Shown here in pieces: positions 6,867 to 14,681 of a DNA stretch of 64,000 bases. The notes under the pieces were generated by a model. It was given only the letters and a program-made list of their open reading frames with translations, was not told the origin of the DNA and searched no databases. The stretch is taken from the IMG/VR virus record IMGVR_UViG_3300020196_000016, positions 18,595 through 82,594 of that record. One strand, given 5' to 3'. Each line of letters starts with the position of its first letter. Position 1 is the first letter of the stretch. Source of the stretch: a virus. Both the position numbers and the translations under genes were made by a program.

Positions 6867-7691
6867 CTATGGAATAGAATTAAAAATATGAGCGATAACG
6901 TCTGCCGTCCAACCATTTCCAATCATCTTATAACGATGACAGTCGGCAACGTTGCTGGTATAGTTATCTGGAATAGTTTGGAGTCGTTCACATTCAATTG
7001 GAGTTAGACGACGCTTGAAACCAAGATCAACATAAATACCATCAGTTGGTTGTTTGTAATAACCAGCAATAAGTGTTCCACACTTGTCTTGGGTTCCATC
7101 ATAAAAGAAACCACGACCACGCTCTGTATTCATAACCCTATCAATCTTGGCTTGTGAAAGGGCATATTTCCGATCAGCATTTAGTTCAAGAATATCTTTC
7201 ATCTTGATATTTTTATCGTCTGGCTGATTGATGTTTGGAATATTAGTCCAATACAAACGAGGACGATTCTGTGCTGATACAAGTTTACTGTTGATTTCAA
7301 TAGGTTGAACACCCAATTCATCAGAAATAATATCTCGCCATTCCCGCTTCATCTTTACATTTTCGAGAAGAAAATAGGTTGGTTTAATTTCTTTCAAGAT
7401 ACGGGCATATTCCCAAAACAAACCACTCTTACCATTAAATCCTGTTCCACTTCCAGCAGTTGAAAATGACTGGCAAGGACTTCCACCAATAAGCAAATCA
7501 ATATTGGGAAGATTAGAGGAATTAATATCTTTTACATCTCCAAGGTGAATGGTCTTTGGATAGTTATGTTTAGCAACTTTGATTGCGTGTGAATCAATTT
7601 CTGCTGCGTAATAATCGGTGTATTCAATACCAGCACGATTAAGAGCAACTTGACCGCAACTCATACCATCAAAAAGACTTAAAACTTTCAT
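6867..7691 (-). CDS. DNA (cytosine-5-) methyltransferase
   Basis: 274 aa. It transfers methyl from AdoMet to C5 of cytosine in phage DNA. Motif I LSLFDGMSCGQVAL near the N-terminus, motif IV GGSPCQSFS with catalytic Cys around residue 74, motif VI FLLENV, motif VIII QNRPRLYW, and motif X GNGWTADVIAHIF at the C-terminus. Compact, with a short target-recognition region, as in stand-alone phage enzymes. No restriction partner is adjacent; both neighbours are small hypotheticals. It probably protects phage DNA from host restriction (inference). Confidence 0.94.
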   Translation of the reverse strand: MKVLSLFDGMSCGQVALNRAGIEYTDYYAAEIDSHAIKVAKHNYPKTIHLGDVKDINSSNLPNIDLLIGGSPCQSFSTAGSGTGFNGKSGLFWEYARILKEIKPTYFLLENVKMKREWRDIISDELGVQPIEINSKLVSAQNRPRLYWTNIPNINQPDDKNIKMKDILELNADRKYALSQAKIDRVMNTERGRGFFYDGTQDKCGTLIAGYYKQPTDGIYVDLGFKRRLTPIECERLQTIPDNYTSNVADCHRYKMIGNGWTADVIAHIFNSIP

Positions 7692-7692
7692 A

Positions 7693-7941
7693 TCACACCT
7701 TTGTAAATGATTTATTCAGATCACAATAACTTTCATCCCACCTTGAAGGTGTTGCGTTCTTTTGTGAAAGTAAAGTCCATCCAATATGAGTATCACCATA
7801 TACATCTTCAAACTCACCATAATGGGTTACAACAAAATAATCACCTTGATCTACATCTTCTTCTAAATCTTCATTCTTTCCAGCAGTAATCCTCATATCA
7901 TCTTTTGAACGGAGAATATCACCAACTCGGTATTTCATCAC
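7693..7941 (-). CDS. GD-family protein, divergent C-terminus
   Basis: 82 aa. MMKYRVGDILRSKDDMRI at the start; the rest is acidic and ends FTKV without PVVK. YFVVTHYGEFEDVYG may be the strand region. ATGA overlap with the upstream family member. The stop lies 2 nt from the methyltransferase start. Confidence 0.7.
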   Translation of the reverse strand: MMKYRVGDILRSKDDMRITAGKNEDLEEDVDQGDYFVVTHYGEFEDVYGDTHIGWTLLSQKNATPSRWDESYCDLNKSFTKV

Positions 7942-8147
7942 TTCACCACAGGATAGTGTTTATAAACATTATAATCAACAAAATATTTTAAATGATATCC
8001 AGCGAATACTTCTTCTCTGCTTTCTGATGGGATATAGAAAGTGTAATATATATCTTTATCGTCTCTATCTATATCAATAACAATAAAACTCCGGGTTCCT
8101 TCTTTGACACGGGTATCAATAAACATATCACCAATGTTGTATTCCAT
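7938..8147 (-). CDS. GD-PVVK family small protein
   Basis: 69 aa. MEYNIGDMFIDTRVKEGTRSFIVIDIDR, YYTFYIPS, then LKYFVDYNVYKHYPVVK. The tail codons cct-gtg-gtg-aag again provide GGTGAAG before the next start. Confidence 0.84.
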   Translation of the reverse strand: MEYNIGDMFIDTRVKEGTRSFIVIDIDRDDKDIYYTFYIPSESREEVFAGYHLKYFVDYNVYKHYPVVK

Positions 8148-8494
8148 TAGATACCACTTCTATTCTTGTAATCAACAGCATCAGCAACTTTGACGCAAGA
8201 ACCTTGTGTTTTATTGAGGTTTTTATACTTGGTACAGTTCGCAATATTATTAGTCATATTGGAACCCTTATTCTTCAACTTTGTAGCATTAATAAGATAT
8301 TCTGTAAGTCGTGGGTCTGAATTAATTTGCAGTTCGCTCGCCGTTTTGTGTCCGTAAATTGGAACACCCGTATATTTTACAGCAGTTTCGCCTTCTTCGC
8401 CACATTCAGCACATTGTGTATATTTACCACGAGCGTTCTTGTCCTTCAACTTTGGATCATATTCAAGACCACAAGTTTCACAACATAGAAACAT
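8147..8494 (-). CDS. Zinc-ribbon hypothetical protein
   Basis: 115 aa from the ATG at 8494; the longer frame would run into the promoter at 8530. The N-terminus CCETCGLEYDPKL..QCAECGEEGE forms a CxxC/CxxC zinc ribbon, followed by YTGVPIYGHKTASEL and a basic tail. Not recognised. First gene of its transcript. Confidence 0.68.
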   Translation of the reverse strand: MFLCCETCGLEYDPKLKDKNARGKYTQCAECGEEGETAVKYTGVPIYGHKTASELQINSDPRLTEYLINATKLKNKGSNMTNNIANCTKYKNLNKTQGSCVKVADAVDYKNRSGI

Positions 8495-8529
8495 ATAAAT
8501 ACCTCGTCGGATCTGTGGGGGATCGGGGT

Positions 8530-8558
8530 ATCGTAGCACACTAAACGAAGAAACGCAA
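8530..8558 (-). promoter_or_regulatory. Sigma70-type promoter with extended -10
   Basis: TTGCGT, 17 bp, TACGAT preceded by TGC, minus strand, upstream of the 8147-8494 gene. Confidence 0.82.
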
Positions 8559-8575
8559 GCGGAAGTAAATGCGGG

Positions 8576-8794
8576 TTACTTCTTTTTTATATTCTTTGAT
8601 CTTGGAAGGTACTTATAATCTTGTTTTAATATCTTGTTATTGAGTTCCCATTTGCTTATTTTTGTTTCTTTGCCTTCCCAAAGAACTTTTATATGCCTTA
8701 TTAATATTCCAACAACAAGACCACTTTTTATCTCTTTTGTATCAACTAATAAATCGCCTATATTGAATATTATTTTTTTAAATACTTGTTTCAT
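8576..8794 (-). CDS. GD-family small protein, basic
   Basis: 72 aa. IIFNIGDLLVDTKEIKSGLVVGILIRHIKVLWEG shows the GD, GxxVxxx and xVxW strands clearly. The end YKYLPRSKNIKKK replaces PVVK with a basic tail. ATGA overlap with the gene upstream. Confidence 0.78.
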   Translation of the reverse strand: MKQVFKKIIFNIGDLLVDTKEIKSGLVVGILIRHIKVLWEGKETKISKWELNNKILKQDYKYLPRSKNIKKK

Positions 8795-9117
8795 TTTCTA
8801 CCTGTTTCCCAAATCATTTGGTATTCAAAATTCTCTATCACTTTATCTTTAAGTAGATAAACACGAACATCATATCTGCCTGCTCTTACTGAATCAATAC
8901 TAAAACCTGGAATATCTATTTCTACATCTGTATATCTTGGATCAGTTCCTTTATGTATTGTTCGTTCATTAGAACATAAACCAAGTGATTTATCACTATA
9001 TCCACAAACATCTGGATATTTTGATTTTGTTTCAATATCAATAATGATAAGTGAATCAGTTTGTAATGAAATCCAAGCATTATTTACAAGAATTTCTCTT
9101 TCTTCTATCTTGATCAT
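8791..9117 (-). CDS. Hypothetical protein
   Basis: 108 aa from the ATG at 9117, preferred over 9165 because GAGGAAAGA precedes it. Predicted beta-rich (SLIIIDIETKSK, GRYDVRVYLLKDKVI) with CGYSDKSLGLC in the middle. Not recognised. Confidence 0.6.
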   Translation of the reverse strand: MIKIEEREILVNNAWISLQTDSLIIIDIETKSKYPDVCGYSDKSLGLCSNERTIHKGTDPRYTDVEIDIPGFSIDSVRAGRYDVRVYLLKDKVIENFEYQMIWETGRK

Positions 9118-9124
9118 TCTTTCC

Positions 9125-9340
9125 TCATTGTTGATTACACATACAAATTTTATGTCCGCAACCATTACAACCCTGCGATTCCTGTTGTTCTAATGTGTTT
9201 AATTTTTGTTCCCAATCAATATATTCCATTATTTCTTTAATAAATTCTTCTTTATTGCCCACTATCGTTTTCAACTTAAATGTTAAACTCTTTTGTCCAT
9301 AAGAGTCAAAAACTTTTATCATATATCTATTAGCACTCAC
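9125..9340 (-). CDS. Hypothetical protein with C-terminal Cys cluster
   Basis: 71 aa. A strand-helix start (MIKVFDSYGQKSLTFKLKTI) and a C-terminal CNGCGHKICMC, probably a metal site. Not recognised. Confidence 0.58.
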   Translation of the reverse strand: MSANRYMIKVFDSYGQKSLTFKLKTIVGNKEEFIKEIMEYIDWEQKLNTLEQQESQGCNGCGHKICMCNQQ

Positions 9341-9347
9341 TTGTTCC

Positions 9348-9641
9348 TCATAATGTTAAAATTCGTGGTCCCCAGTTTGTGATACTATCAAAGTGTTTAG
9401 CACTCGTCAAGATAATACTTTCATAGTGGGAATAGAATATAATATGATCTTCTTTTTCTTCCATCACCCAACTTTGATCTAATAGTTCTCGGAATAGTTT
9501 TGCTACTTCTTTATAGTTTTGAAATTTAAAACCTATAACGGCATCACCATCTCCACCTTCTTCTATAATAAGAGAATAAATCCAATCAAATAGTTTATGG
9601 TTTGTATTAAATGTTGTATTCCAAGGGGCAATATCAGTCAT
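9348..9641 (-). CDS. Hypothetical protein
   Basis: 97 aa, acidic. KLFDWIYSLIIEEGGDGDAVIGFKF and HIIFYSHYESIIL suggest a small alpha/beta fold. Not recognised. ATGA coupling with the upstream gene. Confidence 0.6.
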   Translation of the reverse strand: MTDIAPWNTTFNTNHKLFDWIYSLIIEEGGDGDAVIGFKFQNYKEVAKLFRELLDQSWVMEEKEDHIIFYSHYESIILTSAKHFDSITNWGPRILTL

Positions 9642-9868
9642 TTTGGGATATTCGCTTTCACAATATAGTTTTCACAATCTTCTTTTGATGTTGAAGCAAA
9701 CTCTGGTGTATATGTTGGAACCTTTTTAAATTCATCATATACAAGTTCCATAAGTTGTTTTAAGTTGCTATATTTATCTGGGTTCTTATAAAATGTATCA
9801 AATGCTGTATTTACAGCAACTTTAACATCTTGAACATAACAAAGTGGTTTTAGTGGAATATCAGTCAT
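9638..9868 (-). CDS. Hypothetical protein
   Basis: 76 aa, helical (AVNTAFDTFYKNPDKYSNLKQ). Starts MTDI like the following gene (9348-9641), suggesting that the N-terminal region was duplicated. ATGA overlaps on both sides. Not recognised. Confidence 0.6.
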   Translation of the reverse strand: MTDIPLKPLCYVQDVKVAVNTAFDTFYKNPDKYSNLKQLMELVYDEFKKVPTYTPEFASTSKEDCENYIVKANIPK

Positions 9869-10110
9869 TTATTCATCCATTCTTCAAGATCAACAATATC
9901 ATACCAATCGCGTTCTTGTCCATTCACAAATAGTTTTTTTCGTGTTTCTTTTGTTTGACCTTTTCTTGGACCCCTTAAAAAGTATTCGTCTATCTCTTCA
10001 AATTGGATTAGTTCTTCGGCTTCTTTATAAGAAGAATAACAACCAATCCAATCTTCTGTTCCTCTCCCTGGATAATAACCATAACCGGCAATCAATAAAA
10101 ACTTTTTCAT
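9865..10110 (-). CDS. Hypothetical protein
   Basis: 81 aa. KKFLLIAGYGYYPGRGTEDWIGCY then EAEELIQFEE and a C-terminal DWYDIVDLEEWM. The layout resembles small phage proteins of unknown role; no catalytic motif. Confidence 0.62.
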   Translation of the reverse strand: MKKFLLIAGYGYYPGRGTEDWIGCYSSYKEAEELIQFEEIDEYFLRGPRKGQTKETRKKLFVNGQERDWYDIVDLEEWMNK

Positions 10111-10349
10111 TATGTTTTCTCCAAAAGTTCAATTCTATTTTTAAGATTTTTTATTACTTTCTTTGTAAAACTTATTTCATTTACCATTTTTTCTAATTTT
10201 GTTTCTTGTTGTGCTAATGCTTTTATTGAATCTTCTAAACAAATATTTAATTGAGTTTCAGACCACTTTTCTAACTCTTTGGCTGTTATTTTTTCTGTTA
10301 GAAACTTATTATGAAGTTCTTGTATAAATTCATCGCTAAAAGAAGGCAT
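10110..10349 (-). CDS. Coiled-coil hypothetical protein
   Basis: 79 aa. Nearly all helix, with a long C-terminal coiled coil (KALAQQETKLEKMVNEISF then KKVIKNLKNRIELLEK). Probably oligomeric. Not recognised. Confidence 0.6.
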   Translation of the reverse strand: MPSFSDEFIQELHNKFLTEKITAKELEKWSETQLNICLEDSIKALAQQETKLEKMVNEISFTKKVIKNLKNRIELLEKT

Positions 10350-10351
10350 AG

Positions 10352-10684
10352 TTATTCTTTATCTCCAAACTTTTTCTTTAATCTTTCGTATTCTTTCTTA
10401 TCTTTTTCTTCTTTGTGTTGTTTTAGTTTATTTTTAAACCTTTTTGTTTTTTCTAACTCTTTCATTCTTTTTTGGTATTCTTTATCTGTTTCTTCTCTAT
10501 AACCTTTTATATGCCATTCTGCTGTTAGGTAGTCATCATCACTATACCAATCAACTATTAAATCGGTCCATTCACCTTTTGTTTCTGCTTCTTTTGCGGA
10601 TTGAAGAGAAGAAATAAGATTATCAATACCATCATCAGGATGGATAGTTCTGAATATATCATATACACGAATTTTATTGCTCAT
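10352..10684 (-). CDS. Hypothetical protein with basic helical tail
   Basis: 110 aa. The N-terminal half is alpha/beta (IRVYDIFRTIHPDDGIDNL, LIVDWYSDDDYLTAEW); the C-terminal 45 residues are a highly charged helix (KRMKELEKTKRFKNKLKQ). Not recognised. Confidence 0.62.
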   Translation of the reverse strand: MSNKIRVYDIFRTIHPDDGIDNLISSLQSAKEAETKGEWTDLIVDWYSDDDYLTAEWHIKGYREETDKEYQKRMKELEKTKRFKNKLKQHKEEKDKKEYERLKKKFGDKE

Positions 10685-10693
10685 TCTTTATCC

Positions 10694-10888
10694 TCAATAA
10701 TCATATACTTTACTGATATTAATAAACCATAAATCAAGTTCAGTTATTTCAAGAGCATCATAATAAAACCTATTAAAACCAAGATGTTCCTTTCTTCGGA
10801 ATTGTTTTGGAACATAGGTAATACAATAGTTCCAGTTATTGTGTGTAATACCGAAATATTGTTGTTTTATAGAACCAATAAGCTTCAT
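10694..10888 (-). CDS. Hypothetical protein
   Basis: 64 aa, rich in aromatics, ending LDLWFINISKVYDY. The start is preceded by GAGGATAAAGA, a ribosome-binding sequence repeated before the 10352 and 10694 genes and, with a changed 5' end, before 10898. Not recognised. Confidence 0.58.
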   Translation of the reverse strand: MKLIGSIKQQYFGITHNNWNYCITYVPKQFRRKEHLGFNRFYYDALEITELDLWFINISKVYDY

Positions 10889-10897
10889 TCTTTATCC

Positions 10898-11107
10898 TCA
10901 ATCATAATCCGGATAAGTCCAGATAAGCCAATAATCGCTATAATTTGTTACTCCCGACCAAGTGTTCTTTTTATGAGGGGGAATAAGAACAAATCTTGCA
11001 CATTCAATCTTATTAGTCCATTCGGCAAATTCTTCAAGAGTATCAAATTCAAAAATTTCATCTTCTGGAATATTACCATAACCATTATTAGCAAAAGTAA
11101 ATTTCAT
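10898..11107 (-). CDS. Hypothetical protein
   Basis: 69 aa. FEFDTLEEFAEWTNKIECARFVL then DYWLIWTYPDYD. The aromatic C-terminus parallels the 10694 protein. ATGA overlap with a 22-codon Cys-rich frame upstream. Confidence 0.6.
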   Translation of the reverse strand: MKFTFANNGYGNIPEDEIFEFDTLEEFAEWTNKIECARFVLIPPHKKNTWSGVTNYSDYWLIWTYPDYD

Positions 11108-11172
11108 TCTTTATCCTTTTTCAACGGGCAAGTATTACATACACAGAACATCCCATCAGGTTTTTTCATCAT
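11104..11172 (-). CDS. Putative Cys-rich microprotein
   Basis: 22 aa, MMKKPDGMFCVCNTCPLK then a short basic tail: three Cys in CxCxxC spacing. It overlaps the end of the 11156 gene and finishes ATGA with the 10898 gene, the local coupling pattern. Too short to be sure it is translated. Confidence 0.4.
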   Translation of the reverse strand: MMKKPDGMFCVCNTCPLKKDKE

Positions 11173-11440
11173 ACTGAATACATAAACCATATTGGTGACA
11201 TTCTTTCATTTTCTTATCAAATTCAGTTTCCACTCTATCTCTAATGGTATTTAAATCTACCGGCGTATGTTCCAATGTAGCATTAAAAAGATAAGACGGA
11301 TATAGATCTGAATATTTAAAGTTTGTTCCACACTCTTCGTTGATTATTTCTACAAATTTACCGAATGAAATATCACCAGTCAAGTATTTTTGTAGAGGAC
11401 CATTAATAAAAGATTTAATAAGTTCTTCTTTGTTCTTCAT
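11156..11440 (-). CDS. Hypothetical protein
   Basis: 94 aa, helical and acidic. LIKSFINGPLQKYLTGDISFGKFVEII then CGTNFKYSDLYPSYLF. Not recognised. Coupled to the small gene upstream by ATGA. Confidence 0.62.
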   Translation of the reverse strand: MKNKEELIKSFINGPLQKYLTGDISFGKFVEIINEECGTNFKYSDLYPSYLFNATLEHTPVDLNTIRDRVETEFDKKMKECHQYGLCIQYDEKT

Positions 11441-11592
11441 TCTCCACCATATTCCTTTGAAAGTTTATACTTATCTCCACTTTTCTCTATGATACCAAGT
11501 TGTTGAAGAAACTTCAACCTTTCTTCAAGAGATAGTTTTTTAAATGTTTCTAAACCTTTTAGGTTTTTTTGGTATAGTTCTTCTTTATTCAC
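11437..11592 (-). CDS. Small hypothetical protein (GTG start)
   Basis: 51 aa, MNKEELYQKNLKGLETFKKL with a LEERLKFLQQLGIIEKSGDKYKL segment resembling a small winged-helix fragment. The start is GTG at 11592, directly behind GGTGAAAT. It lies just past the terminator at 11601, so readthrough or an unseen promoter must supply it. Confidence 0.5.
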   Translation of the reverse strand: MNKEELYQKNLKGLETFKKLSLEERLKFLQQLGIIEKSGDKYKLSKEYGGE

Positions 11593-11600
11593 ATTTCACC

Positions 11601-11640
11601 AAAAAAGAATATAGGTGTAGATTTTTCACCACACCTATAT
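11601..11640 (-). terminator. Rho-independent terminator
   Basis: On the minus strand ATATAGGTGT, 12-nt loop, ACACCTATAT, then TCTTTTTT. A 10-bp perfect stem with a T-run, downstream of the 11681 regulator gene. Confidence 0.85.
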
Positions 11641-11680
11641 CCTATATCAATTTTGAATCAACCCAGAAAGCAAAATGCTA

Positions 11681-11995
11681 TCAGGGTGAAGGTGAAGAAC
11701 TCTCCGATGCCACACGATTGTTTTGATCGTTCTGTTCAACGGAAGATACATTCTCCGATGACGAGTTCGTAGGGGAAGCGACAATACCATAGATTTCATT
11801 GAAATCACTCCGCTTGAAAACACGAGAAGGACGACCGGGCTTTCCTGACTTCACCATAGCAATAGCTTCAATGTTCTTTTCATTAAACTTTTTCTGGATT
11901 GTTAGTCGTGTATGACCTGAAATCTTTTCAGCTTCATCAAGAGTGATCATTGTTTCATTCATATCACTCATTACGATTGTTGGAATCTTACTCAT
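11681..11995 (-). CDS. Putative HTH DNA-binding regulator
   Basis: 104 aa from the ATG at 11995, preceded by AAAGGAGA. TLDEAEKISGHTRLTIQKKF reads as a helix-turn-helix, followed by a basic GKPGRPSRVFKRSDF wing and a Ser/Asn-rich disordered tail. A single-gene unit between its own promoter (12039) and a terminator (11601), typical of a regulator. No sequence family assigned. The target is unknown, but the repeated promoters in this region are natural candidates (inference). Confidence 0.66.
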   Translation of the reverse strand: MSKIPTIVMSDMNETMITLDEAEKISGHTRLTIQKKFNEKNIEAIAMVKSGKPGRPSRVFKRSDFNEIYGIVASPTNSSSENVSSVEQNDQNNRVASESSSPSP

Positions 11996-12038
11996 ATTAT
12001 TTCTCCTTTGTTTTAGCAATCACAACTCTGGCAGATCA

Positions 12039-12067
12039 ATTTTAGCATGATCCTTGCTGGCTGTCAA
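12039..12067 (-). promoter_or_regulatory. Sigma70-type promoter with extended -10
   Basis: TTGACA, 17 bp, TAAAAT preceded by TGC. The perfect -35 overlaps the last bases before the 12069 gene stop. Drives the 11681-11995 regulator. Confidence 0.85.
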
Positions 12068-12068
12068 A

Positions 12069-12290
12069 CTAACCGTCAGCGATCTTATCAAGTGTATGCG
12101 GGAAGTGTTGGCCTTCTTTTTCCAATCTTTGCCAAAGAACAACAACATGATTATTTAGAACTTGAATCACAACACCAACATCATCCATATATGGAATATC
12201 TTTTGCTGGTGCTCTAATACCAACTTTCCTCAAATCATCATACGGCTTCAATCTTACAAGACAACCAACATGAAAATGTGTCTTCACCAT
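12069..12290 (-). CDS. GD-like SH3-fold small protein
   Basis: 73 aa. FHVGCLVRLKPYDDLRK, then DVGVVIQVLNNHVVVLWQR: the GxVxxV and VxVxW strands of the family with GC in place of GD. The tail is PHTLDKIADG, not PVVK. It belongs to the same sub-branch as the 18581 and 30404 proteins (VLW/VHWQ/VCWQ). Confidence 0.7.
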   Translation of the reverse strand: MVKTHFHVGCLVRLKPYDDLRKVGIRAPAKDIPYMDDVGVVIQVLNNHVVVLWQRLEKEGQHFPHTLDKIADG

Positions 12291-12320
12291 ACGGTATTCC
12301 TTGGAACAGAGATAAGGAAA

Positions 12321-12345
12321 GTGGAGCGTTGTTTAGACGCTCCAC
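12321..12345 (-). terminator. Hairpin terminator after the VWA gene
   Basis: GTGGAGCGT, 7-nt loop, ACGCTCCAC, a 9-bp perfect stem followed on the minus strand by TTTCCTTAT. The T-run is weak. Located 15 nt past the stop of the 12360 gene. Confidence 0.72.
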
Positions 12346-12359
12346 AATCCATTACACGA

Positions 12360-13625
12360 TTACTTACGCTGCTTCACTTCAACAGCGATAACCCGTTCAT
12401 TGGTCTTGAAGTACGGGTTTCGTGCATTATCTTCGTCAGTCATCCACATACGCTGACACTTTGACGGAATAGGCTTGGGAGCACACATATCGGTCAAGAT
12501 AATATGACCGTCAAAGTTCCGCTCATTCACAAATTTGGTGGGAGTATCAAAGTTCGTACCACCACAAAGAACACGCTCTGCCTTCTTCTTTTGACCCTTC
12601 TTCCAAACATAAACCTTATCTTCGGCAACACCATCATCAAATGGAATAACCGTGAACTCTGCAAGTTCAGCCAGATTATCAAGTTCAGCAAAGAACGTGA
12701 TAAGCATATTATCACTCACAGAACCCGACTGGTCAATACTGATCGCAATCTTTGCAGTACGATTCGTCTTGCGACCCGCATGAATATACGGGAAACGACG
12801 ATTGATCTTGCGAACACTATTCTGCTTATCTGCCTTCTGGCTGGTTTTGATAAAATACCGCAAGACCTTCTTCCAGTCAACCTTGGATTGAAGACGCTTG
12901 ATAATATCCTTACGCATGGACTGTGAGATCGTACCCCACGAACCAGAACGATTAGCCTCGTTTGCAGCTTCATTCATAGCTTGACGCAAACGCTCCTTTG
13001 CGAGTTCACGCACTTCTTGTGGAATGGGATTCTTTCCATCTTCACCCCATCCTTCATGGTCGTCAAAGCCACTACCATTACCTTCACCATCTTGTGGCTG
13101 TCCGCTTCCACCACCACCTTCACCATTACCTTGGCCTTCACCTTGACCATTACCTTGACCTTGTTCCTCTTGCTTTTCCTTGATCTTGTCAAAGTAAAAG
13201 TCAGCGGATTCACCGCGAACAAAATCAGGATATGGTGCCTTGCCGGGAAGCAAACACATATCCCAAAGATTCTTAATAGAATCCTTACATTCCTTTGGAA
13301 AAATCTCGCTGTTGATCGCAAGATCAGTAGCATGATTCCACATACGCATTTGCGACTTATCAGGCATACGTCCCGTGACGTGTTCCAGAATAAGATGCAT
13401 GAACTCGTGCTTCAACACGATCATAACTTCTTCATCACTCAACTTCTCAAAGAAGTCAGGATTGTAAAGCATCTCAAAGGTTCCCGAATCCGGGTTAATA
13501 CAAACACCGGCAGTCGGAATCCTATTGGTGGGATACTTTTCAATATGACGAGAAAGAGCCGCATAAAACGGTTCTTCCTTGAGATAACGAGCAAGATGAC
13601 GATTCAGATCATAGTTAGACGACAT
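12360..13625 (-). CDS. Metallopeptidase-VWA protein (DUF2201-like), MoxR partner
   Basis: 421 aa from the ATG at 13625; the longer frame runs through the promoter at 13678. Residues 1-150 are a metallopeptidase-like domain with HEFMH (about 73-77) and a nearby second His. Residues 151-200 are a Gly/Gln/Glu-rich linker. The C-terminal half is a VWA-type domain with MIDAS motif DQSGSVS (about 298-304) and a TDMCAP segment. Such proteins act with MoxR AAA+ ATPases in chaperone-like remodelling; a MoxR gene lies 2.5 kb upstream at 16173. Whether the peptidase is active is unknown. Its own promoter and terminator frame it as a single unit. Confidence 0.85.
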   Translation of the reverse strand: MSSNYDLNRHLARYLKEEPFYAALSRHIEKYPTNRIPTAGVCINPDSGTFEMLYNPDFFEKLSDEEVMIVLKHEFMHLILEHVTGRMPDKSQMRMWNHATDLAINSEIFPKECKDSIKNLWDMCLLPGKAPYPDFVRGESADFYFDKIKEKQEEQGQGNGQGEGQGNGEGGGGSGQPQDGEGNGSGFDDHEGWGEDGKNPIPQEVRELAKERLRQAMNEAANEANRSGSWGTISQSMRKDIIKRLQSKVDWKKVLRYFIKTSQKADKQNSVRKINRRFPYIHAGRKTNRTAKIAISIDQSGSVSDNMLITFFAELDNLAELAEFTVIPFDDGVAEDKVYVWKKGQKKKAERVLCGGTNFDTPTKFVNERNFDGHIILTDMCAPKPIPSKCQRMWMTDEDNARNPYFKTNERVIAVEVKQRK

Positions 13626-13677
13626 TGTCTTTATCCTATTGTTGCGGGTTTCTATCTGTGATCTACTGCCAGCCCCT

Positions 13678-13706
13678 ATCATAACACGGCACGGGAAAAA
13701 AGGCAA
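13678..13706 (-). promoter_or_regulatory. Sigma70-type promoter with extended -10
   Basis: TTGCCT, 17 bp, TATGAT preceded by TGT, minus strand, 53 nt upstream of the VWA gene start. Confidence 0.86.
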
Positions 13707-13730
13707 GCAGATTGTTCGGTTGTTATATAG

Positions 13731-13889
13731 TTATTCTTCGTCCGCTTCTGGATCTACTGGATGACCATACTGTTGAAGCACATTTTCAGCAATAGCCATA
13801 ATAATATCTAATGCTTCTGCTGAAGAATATGTTTCATCCTGTGCAACTTTAAAAATTTCCTGCAATGTTTCTACAACATCATCTTCCAT
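13731..13889 (-). CDS. Acidic hypothetical protein
   Basis: 52 aa from the ATG at 13889 with GGAGGAAT before it. A single helical unit (VVETLQEIFKVAQDETYSSA) with an acidic end, PEADEE. Not recognised. Confidence 0.58.
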   Translation of the reverse strand: MEDDVVETLQEIFKVAQDETYSSAEALDIIMAIAENVLQQYGHPVDPEADEE

Positions 13890-13890
13890 A

Positions 13891-14079
13891 TTATTCCTCC
13901 AATAGTTTGGGTTTATTGAAATTAGTATCAAAAAAAACAGTTTTATTTATTCTTTGTAATAAAACTACTACTTGCATATTGCCGTAATAATCTACTATTT
14001 CTTCAATAACAAATCCTAATTCTTTTTTACCGTCATACTTTATTTCAACTAGTTTATGCAGATATTTAGATTTCTTCAT
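13891..14079 (-). CDS. Small SH3-like protein, possible distant GD relative
   Basis: 62 aa from the ATG at 14079; upstream sequence is the tRNA-Ile gene. KLVEIKYDGKKELGFVIEEIVDYYGNMQVVVLLQR has the GxV..V and VVVL strands of the family but no GD or PVVK motif. Confidence 0.58.
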   Translation of the reverse strand: MKKSKYLHKLVEIKYDGKKELGFVIEEIVDYYGNMQVVVLLQRINKTVFFDTNFNKPKLLEE

Positions 14080-14081
14080 AG

Positions 14082-14158
14082 TGGTAGACCAGGTGGGAGT
14101 TGCACCCACGACATTCCGCTTATAAGACGGACTCTCTAACTAACTGAGATACTGGTCC
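14082..14158 (-). tRNA. tRNA-Ile (anticodon UAU)
   Basis: 77 nt with encoded CCA. Acceptor GGACCAG pairs with CTGGTCT, D arm TCTC/GAGA, anticodon stem TCCGT/GCGGA, loop CTTATAA giving UAU, T arm GTGGG/CCCAC. It reads AUA, a codon that AT-rich phage genes use freely and GC-richer hosts rarely do. Confidence 0.9.
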
Positions 14159-14161
14159 ATA

Positions 14162-14440
14162 TTATAGTTTGTGATAGTTGAAATAAAACTTTTCAAGATC
14201 AGTTGTGTAAATACATTTCATTTTCTGTGAATAGCATTGTACCAACTTTACATCTTTAAGAACATTTACATTTTGCGGAGATACAAGACCCATTACAATA
14301 ACAACATCATCTTTTTCCATTCTAATCAATTCAAAATTATTAGACGGCTTCAAGATATTATATTCATTATGACGAATCCAGAAAGAGCCGGGACAAACAC
14401 TATTCTGGAAAGTGCTTTTCATTCTATTCTTGCGTCCCAT
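14162..14440 (-). CDS. Hypothetical protein
   Basis: 92 aa, basic N-terminus MGRKNRMKSTFQNS, then FELIRMEKDDVVIVMGLV and KLVQCYSQKMKCIY strands. Possibly SH3-like. Not recognised. Its stop is 3 nt from the tRNA-Ile gene. Confidence 0.58.
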   Translation of the reverse strand: MGRKNRMKSTFQNSVCPGSFWIRHNEYNILKPSNNFELIRMEKDDVVIVMGLVSPQNVNVLKDVKLVQCYSQKMKCIYTTDLEKFYFNYHKL

Positions 14441-14447
14441 ATATCAC

Positions 14448-14681
14448 CTATTTTGCTACTGGATATACAATAACTTCTTTGTTTCTTACCCAATCATTTA
14501 GCAAAGAAAAGCCGACTTTATTATCTTTTGTCTGATCGTAATTATCATAATATTCCCAATGAAAAAGATAATATCCTCCACCATACCAATCATTGTTATT
14601 GATTCTATCAATTATAACACCATTGTATACCAGAAACATTGGATTGTTGACTATCACTAAATCGCCAACATCATATTTCAT
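14448..14681 (-). CDS. GD-PVVK family small protein
   Basis: 77 aa from the ATG at 14681, which overlaps the upstream stop as ATGA. MKYDVGDLVIVNNPMFLVYNGVIIDRI, YLFHWEYYDNYD, then FSLLNDWVRNKEVIVYPVAK. A clear member with Ala in the tail. Confidence 0.82.
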   Translation of the reverse strand: MKYDVGDLVIVNNPMFLVYNGVIIDRINNNDWYGGGYYLFHWEYYDNYDQTKDNKVGFSLLNDWVRNKEVIVYPVAK